Shown piece after piece: positions 6,476 through 9,337 of a DNA stretch of 9,337 nt. Both the position numbers and the translations under genes were made by a program. The stretch is taken from NCBI GenBank assembly GCA_943913325.1, contig CALTXP010000064.1:1-9337 (forward strand). The letters run 5' to 3'. How positions within the stretch are numbered: the first letter of the stretch is position 1; each line of letters opens with the position of its first letter. Below the pieces are notes generated by a model, which ran no database searches, was not told the DNA's origin, and saw only the letters and a list, made by a program, of their open reading frames with translations. The DNA is from an uncultured Anaerococcus sp. GTDB taxonomy: Bacteria > Bacillota > Clostridia > Tissierellales > Peptoniphilaceae.

Positions 6476-7007
6476 ATTTTACGAAACATCTATAAAGTCA
6501 GATACAATATATGATGGAAAAATTTTAAAACTTAGGGTTGATACTGTAGAGCTTGAAAATAAAAAATATTCCAAAAGAGAAATAGTTGACCACCAAAAAG
6601 GAGTTGGAATTATAGCCTATGATGGAGAAGATAAGCTATGGATGGTAAGCCAATATAGAAAAGCAGTAGATCAAGTTATGCTTGAGATACCGGCAGGTTT
6701 AATAGAAGCTAATGAGACTCCAATTGAGGCTGCCCGTCGTGAATTGCAAGAAGAAGTTGGTTTTTATCCACAAACATGTGACTTTTTATTTACGATGCAT
6801 TCATCACCTGGTTTTACTAATGATAAGCTTTCATTTTTCTTAGCAAAAGATTTAAAGAAATCAAAGCTTGATTTAGATGAAGACGAGAATTTAGAGGCAA
6901 AGTCTTATCCTATAGATGAACTTTATAATAAAGTTTTAAATGGAGAAATAACTGATGCAAAAACTATAATTGCAATCCAATATGCAGTTATGAATGAAAG
7001 TAAATGA
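6462..7007 (+). CDS. nudF: Nudix hydrolase, ADP-ribose pyrophosphatase type
   Basis: This enzyme is expected to hydrolyse ADP-ribose and related nucleotide sugars to AMP and a sugar phosphate, removing a reactive metabolite. At 181 aa it is the size of B. subtilis NudF (about 185). A complete Nudix box (G-x5-E-x7-R-E-L-x-E-E-x-G-F) spans residues 79-101, and the metal-binding pair Glu97/Glu98 is intact. The preceding VSQYRKAVDQVMLEIPAG strand-loop and the downstream HSSPGFTNDKLSFFLAKDL segment are typical of the ADP-ribose pyrophosphatase subgroup (the proline about 16 residues after the box is part of its substrate loop). It overlaps recN by 14 nt and scpA by ATGA. Substrate assignment is by family and not proven. 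Confidence 0.92.
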   Translation: MSEDKFYETSIKSDTIYDGKILKLRVDTVELENKKYSKREIVDHQKGVGIIAYDGEDKLWMVSQYRKAVDQVMLEIPAGLIEANETPIEAARRELQEEVGFYPQTCDFLFTMHSSPGFTNDKLSFFLAKDLKKSKLDLDEDENLEAKSYPIDELYNKVLNGEITDAKTIIAIQYAVMNESK

Positions 7008-7699
7008 ATTTAAACATTGAACTAGAGGGCTATCAAGGCCCTTTTGATTTACTATTAAAACTTATCGAGAAACAAAAGATTGATATCTATGATATAAAGC
7101 TTGAAGATATTACTAATGATTACCTACTAGAAATTGAAAAGCTTGATGCTTCTATAGAAGATATCTCAAGCTTTATTTACATAGCTTCTATACTTTTAAG
7201 TATAAAGTCTTCTAAACTTTTACCAAAAGATGAAGATGATGAAAATCTTGAAGAAGATTTATTGACATACTTAATAGAGTACAAGAAAATAAAATCAGTT
7301 CAGGATGATTTTAAAAAACTAGAATTAGAATCTAGAAAAGTTCATAGTAAATATGCTGAGGATCTTTCACAATTTGAAAGTGAAGAAGAATTCATTAGTA
7401 AAGATGTTGCTTTACTTGCTAGTCAATTTGAAAAATTATTAAAAAGATTAGAAAAAGAAGAAGCTCCTAAAAATGTGATATCTCAATTAAAATTACCAGA
7501 TGTCAATGATTATCTAAATACTTATAGAAAAGCTTTAGATATAAAGGGTGATTTAAGACTTGATTTGATAACAAATGAAATTCATAGTAAGTCTGAATGT
7601 GTAGCTAGTTTTTTGGCACTCTTAGAACTATTTAAGCTTAAAGAAATTTATCTAGAACAAAAGGAAGGCAATAAGTTTCATATAAAAAAGAGGAATTAG
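7004..7699 (+). CDS. scpA: segregation and condensation protein A (kleisin)
   Basis: ScpA is the kleisin that bridges the SMC ATPase dimer and, with ScpB, forms bacterial condensin for origin segregation and chromosome compaction. At 231 aa it is slightly shorter than the usual 240-260. The N-terminal SMC-neck-binding region, YQGPFDLLLKLIEKQKIDIYDIKLEDITNDYL, begins at residue 9, followed by FIYIASILLSIKSSKLLP. The centre (about 75-160) is acidic and binds ScpB. The C-terminal winged helix that caps the SMC head ends with ASFLALLELFKLKEIYLEQKE. It begins within the nudF stop codon and is followed by scpB after 6 nt, consistent with co-production. smc itself is not in the window. Confidence 0.96.
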   Translation: MNLNIELEGYQGPFDLLLKLIEKQKIDIYDIKLEDITNDYLLEIEKLDASIEDISSFIYIASILLSIKSSKLLPKDEDDENLEEDLLTYLIEYKKIKSVQDDFKKLELESRKVHSKYAEDLSQFESEEEFISKDVALLASQFEKLLKRLEKEEAPKNVISQLKLPDVNDYLNTYRKALDIKGDLRLDLITNEIHSKSECVASFLALLELFKLKEIYLEQKEGNKFHIKKRN

Positions 7700-7705
7700 T
7701 CTATA

Positions 7706-8242
7706 ATGGATAATGCTTACCTAAAAGGAATAATTGAAGAAATATTTTATGTCTGGGGTGAACCTATAGATATAGATGATCTATCAAAGATTATTGTAGA
7801 TGCAAATAAAAATCAAATAAAATCTGCTTTATTAGAGATGATTGATGAAAGAGAAAAAAATGATAGTGGATTACTAATCAAGAAATTCAATAACTCCTAT
7901 CAGTTTACAACTAGGGCTGAGCATGATAAGTATTTTACTAATTTACTAAAACCATCAGAAAAAAAGCTTTCTACATCTGCTTTAGAGACTCTATCAATTA
8001 TTGCTTATAAGCAACCTATAACCCGTGCTGAGATAGATAAGATAAGAGGGGTTAGATCTCAGTCTACAATAGATAAGCTATTGGACCGAAAGCTTATTAA
8101 AGAAAATGGTAGATTAGATAAGATAGGAAAGCCTATAATTTATGTAACTACAGATTTATTTTTAAAATATTTTGACATAAAAAACTTATCAGAATTGCCA
8201 GAAATTAAGAATATAGAGGATGAGCTATATGAGGATCAATAA
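7706..8242 (+). CDS. scpB: segregation and condensation protein B
   Basis: ScpB dimerises through tandem winged-helix domains and binds the central part of ScpA in the SMC-ScpAB complex. At 178 aa it is typical (180-200). The first winged helix spans about 1-80 (GIIEEIFYVWGEPIDIDDL). The second holds the family signature LSTSALETLSIIAYKQPITRAEIDKIRGVRSQSTIDKLLDRKLI, then GRLDKIGKPIIYVTTDLFLKYFDIKNLSELPEI, a complete match to the conserved C-terminal pattern. AGAGGA about 11 nt upstream is a plausible but distant Shine-Dalgarno. Its last 14 nt overlap the preferred start of the next gene. In many spore formers dacB or spmAB lie between scpB and rluB; none is here. Confidence 0.96.
   Translation: MDNAYLKGIIEEIFYVWGEPIDIDDLSKIIVDANKNQIKSALLEMIDEREKNDSGLLIKKFNNSYQFTTRAEHDKYFTNLLKPSEKKLSTSALETLSIIAYKQPITRAEIDKIRGVRSQSTIDKLLDRKLIKENGRLDKIGKPIIYVTTDLFLKYFDIKNLSELPEIKNIEDELYEDQ
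8215..8220 (+). promoter_or_regulatory. ribosome binding site deciding the rluB-family start
   Basis: AGAGGA abuts the in-frame ATG at 8220 and cannot serve it, but is 8 nt before ATG 8229. This makes 8229 the likely start, giving MRINKYIAKSG, the usual S4-domain opening. Confidence 0.7.
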
Positions 8243-8924
8243 GTATATTGCAAAATCTGGATATACATCTAGGAGAAAAGCTGATGAACTTATTAACAAG
8301 GGAAAAGTTAAAATAAACGGTAATATCTTAACTGAACTAGGATATGATGTAGCTGATAATGATACAGTAAGTATTAATGAAAAAGTTCTAAGATTAGAAG
8401 ATTATTTTTATTATAAATTAAATAAACCTATTGGATATATTACAAGCAATTTTGACCCACATAATAGTAAAGACTTGAATAATTTAATGGATATTAACGA
8501 AAAATTTTTTGCTGCTGGTAGACTTGATAAGGATAGTCACGGACTTTTGATAATAACAAATGATGGTGACTTTAGTAATCGACTAGCACACCCAAGTTTT
8601 AAGGTGGATAAGGAATATATTGTAAAAGTGACAAATTTACTAACAAAACAACAATGTGAAGAATTTAAGTCTGGAATTGATATAGGTAATGGTGAGTTTA
8701 CCAATGAATCTAGTTTATATTTTATAGGAAATAATACCTATAAAGTTTTAATAAGCCAAGGTTACAATCGACAAATAAGAAGAATGTTTGCTGTTTTTAA
8801 TTCGAAAGTAACAGATCTTAAAAGAACTAGAATTGGTTCTATAAAACTTCAAGACTTAAAACTTGGAACTTATCAAAAATTTAATAAAAAAGATATGGAA
8901 TTTGTTAATTTAATAAAGAAATAG
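8229..8924 (+). CDS. rluB: 23S rRNA pseudouridine synthase, RluB/RluF (RsuA) family
   Basis: This enzyme is expected to isomerise a uridine in helix 80/90-region 23S rRNA to pseudouridine. At 231 aa from the chosen start it is normal for Gram-positive RsuA-type enzymes. An S4 RNA-binding domain (residues 1-60, SGYTSRRKADELINKGKVKING) is followed by the synthase domain. The catalytic loop AAGRLDKDSHGL carries Asp100, then LLIITNDGDFSNRLAHPSFKVDKEY, and the C-terminal NRQIRRMF (180-187) with RTRIGSIKL. Context (scpA-scpB-rluB) argues for RluB, but GRLDKDS and QGYNRQIRRMF look somewhat more like RluF, so the exact uridine is uncertain. An in-frame ATG at 8220 would add only three residues. Its stop codon lies inside the operon terminator. 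Confidence 0.88.
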   Translation: MRINKYIAKSGYTSRRKADELINKGKVKINGNILTELGYDVADNDTVSINEKVLRLEDYFYYKLNKPIGYITSNFDPHNSKDLNNLMDINEKFFAAGRLDKDSHGLLIITNDGDFSNRLAHPSFKVDKEYIVKVTNLLTKQQCEEFKSGIDIGNGEFTNESSLYFIGNNTYKVLISQGYNRQIRRMFAVFNSKVTDLKRTRIGSIKLQDLKLGTYQKFNKKDMEFVNLIKK

Positions 8925-8943
8925 GTATCTATTTCTTTTTTTT
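8915..8943 (+). terminator. intrinsic terminator closing the operon
   Basis: AAAGAAATAG (8915-8924) pairs perfectly with CTATTTCTTT (8929-8938) around a GTAT loop, and the U-tract runs to 8943 (eight T from 8936). The stem is 10 bp but holds only two G-C pairs, so it is AT-rich. The upstream arm contains the last codons and the TAG stop of the rluB-family gene. It separates the twelve-gene operon from the flavoprotein gene. Confidence 0.8.
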
Positions 8944-8964
8944 ATGGTAAAGTTTTTATAGCAT

Positions 8965-9337
8965 ATGAAAAAAATAGGGATAATAGGAGCAGGGGCCAGT
9001 GGGCTGTATGCTGCTCTTAATTTAGCAAATGAGAATATAGATATAACTATACTTGAGAAAAATGATAGTATAGCTAAAAAACTTTTGATGACTGGCAATG
9101 GTAGATGCAATATTACTAATGCAATGTTTTATGACGAATTTCTAGATAATATTATCAGAAATAAGAAATTTATATTTTCTTCCTTTTCTATACATGATAA
9201 TTATTCAACTATGGATTTTTATCAAAGTCATGGCATAGAACTCTTCACTGAAGAAAATAAAAGAGTGTTTCCCAAAAGTCAAAAGTCTTCAGATATAGTT
9301 AAATTTTTTGAAAAAGAATTAATGGATAAAAATATAA
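8965..9337 (+). CDS. HI0933/BaiN-like FAD-dependent oxidoreductase, 3' end outside window
   Basis: This flavoprotein belongs to the HI0933 family (YhiN, BaiN-like, sometimes called aminoacetone oxidase family). Substrates are mostly unproven. Only the first 124 codons of about 400 are present. The N-terminal Rossmann motif GAGASG (8-13) binds the FAD diphosphate, and Glu31 ends the second strand to hold the ribose. The family hallmark KKLLMTGNGRCNITN follows at 38-52, then the GIELFTEENKRVFPKS segment (90-105). The start is fixed by the short MKKIGIIGAG opening. No Shine-Dalgarno is visible before it, and only 21 nt separate it from the terminator. In clostridial genomes a gene of this family often follows rluB and precedes cmk, so this position is conventional. 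No signal peptide is seen. Confidence 0.93.
   Translation, partial: MKKIGIIGAGASGLYAALNLANENIDITILEKNDSIAKKLLMTGNGRCNITNAMFYDEFLDNIIRNKKFIFSSFSIHDNYSTMDFYQSHGIELFTEENKRVFPKSQKSSDIVKFFEKELMDKNI

Noticed and set aside
7262..7290. Internal promoter in scpA (TTGACA at 7262-7267, GAAAAT 17 nt later)
   Set aside because: The -35 is perfect but the -10 matches only 4 of 6. Such pairs arise by chance in AT-rich coding sequence, and the location is conserved protein code.
8910..9110. Minus-strand open frame of 66 codons
   Set aside because: Antisense to the start of the flavoprotein gene and the terminator. No family features.
1..9337. Novel defence, mobile or secretion system
   Set aside because: Every long reading frame on the coding strand belongs to a known housekeeping family. 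No transposase, integrase, repeats, CRISPR, toxin-antitoxin pair or abrupt composition change was seen.

Overview
This 9.3 kb window is a chromosomal housekeeping region from a low-G+C (roughly 30% by eye) Gram-positive bacterium. AT-rich codon use, B. subtilis/clostridia-like gene order and a single-gene Asp23-efp-nusB arrangement suggest an anaerobic coccus of the Peptoniphilaceae/Tissierellia type (Anaerococcus, Peptoniphilus, Parvimonas and similar). That placement is inference, because the window has no rRNA or other species marker.

Layout: positions 1-734 (minus strand) hold the first 244 codons of tmcAL, a tRNA-Met wobble-modification enzyme. Its 3' end lies outside the window. A 125 nt divergent intergenic region (735-859) carries an extended -10 promoter and a strong Shine-Dalgarno for the plus-strand operon. 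From 860 to 8924 twelve genes run head-to-tail: efp, asp23-family, nusB, xseA, xseB, ispA, argR, recN, nudF, scpA, scpB and rluB-family. Junctions are 4-14 nt overlaps, 1 nt stop/start overlaps or gaps of at most 10 nt. I see no internal terminator. The run ends at an AT-rich intrinsic hairpin that contains the rluB stop codon. After it, at 8965, begins an HI0933/BaiN-like FAD flavoprotein that runs off the right edge.

The genes fall into translation and RNA functions (EF-P, NusB, the pseudouridine synthase), DNA repair and chromosome maintenance (exonuclease VII, RecN, ScpA/ScpB), prenyl diphosphate synthesis (IspA), nucleotide-sugar clean-up (Nudix), an ArgR-type regulator and an Asp23 envelope-associated protein. 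As I recall it, the order follows that of sporulating Firmicutes, but the sporulation genes normally interspersed (spoIIIA, spoIVB/spo0A, spoIIM/spoIIA and spmAB) are absent here.

I found no mobile element, CRISPR array, RNA gene or clearly new system. The most interesting signals are protein-level departures: an ArgR whose arginine-contact residues appear substituted, and an IspA that lacks the loop and Lys motif after its second aspartate-rich motif.
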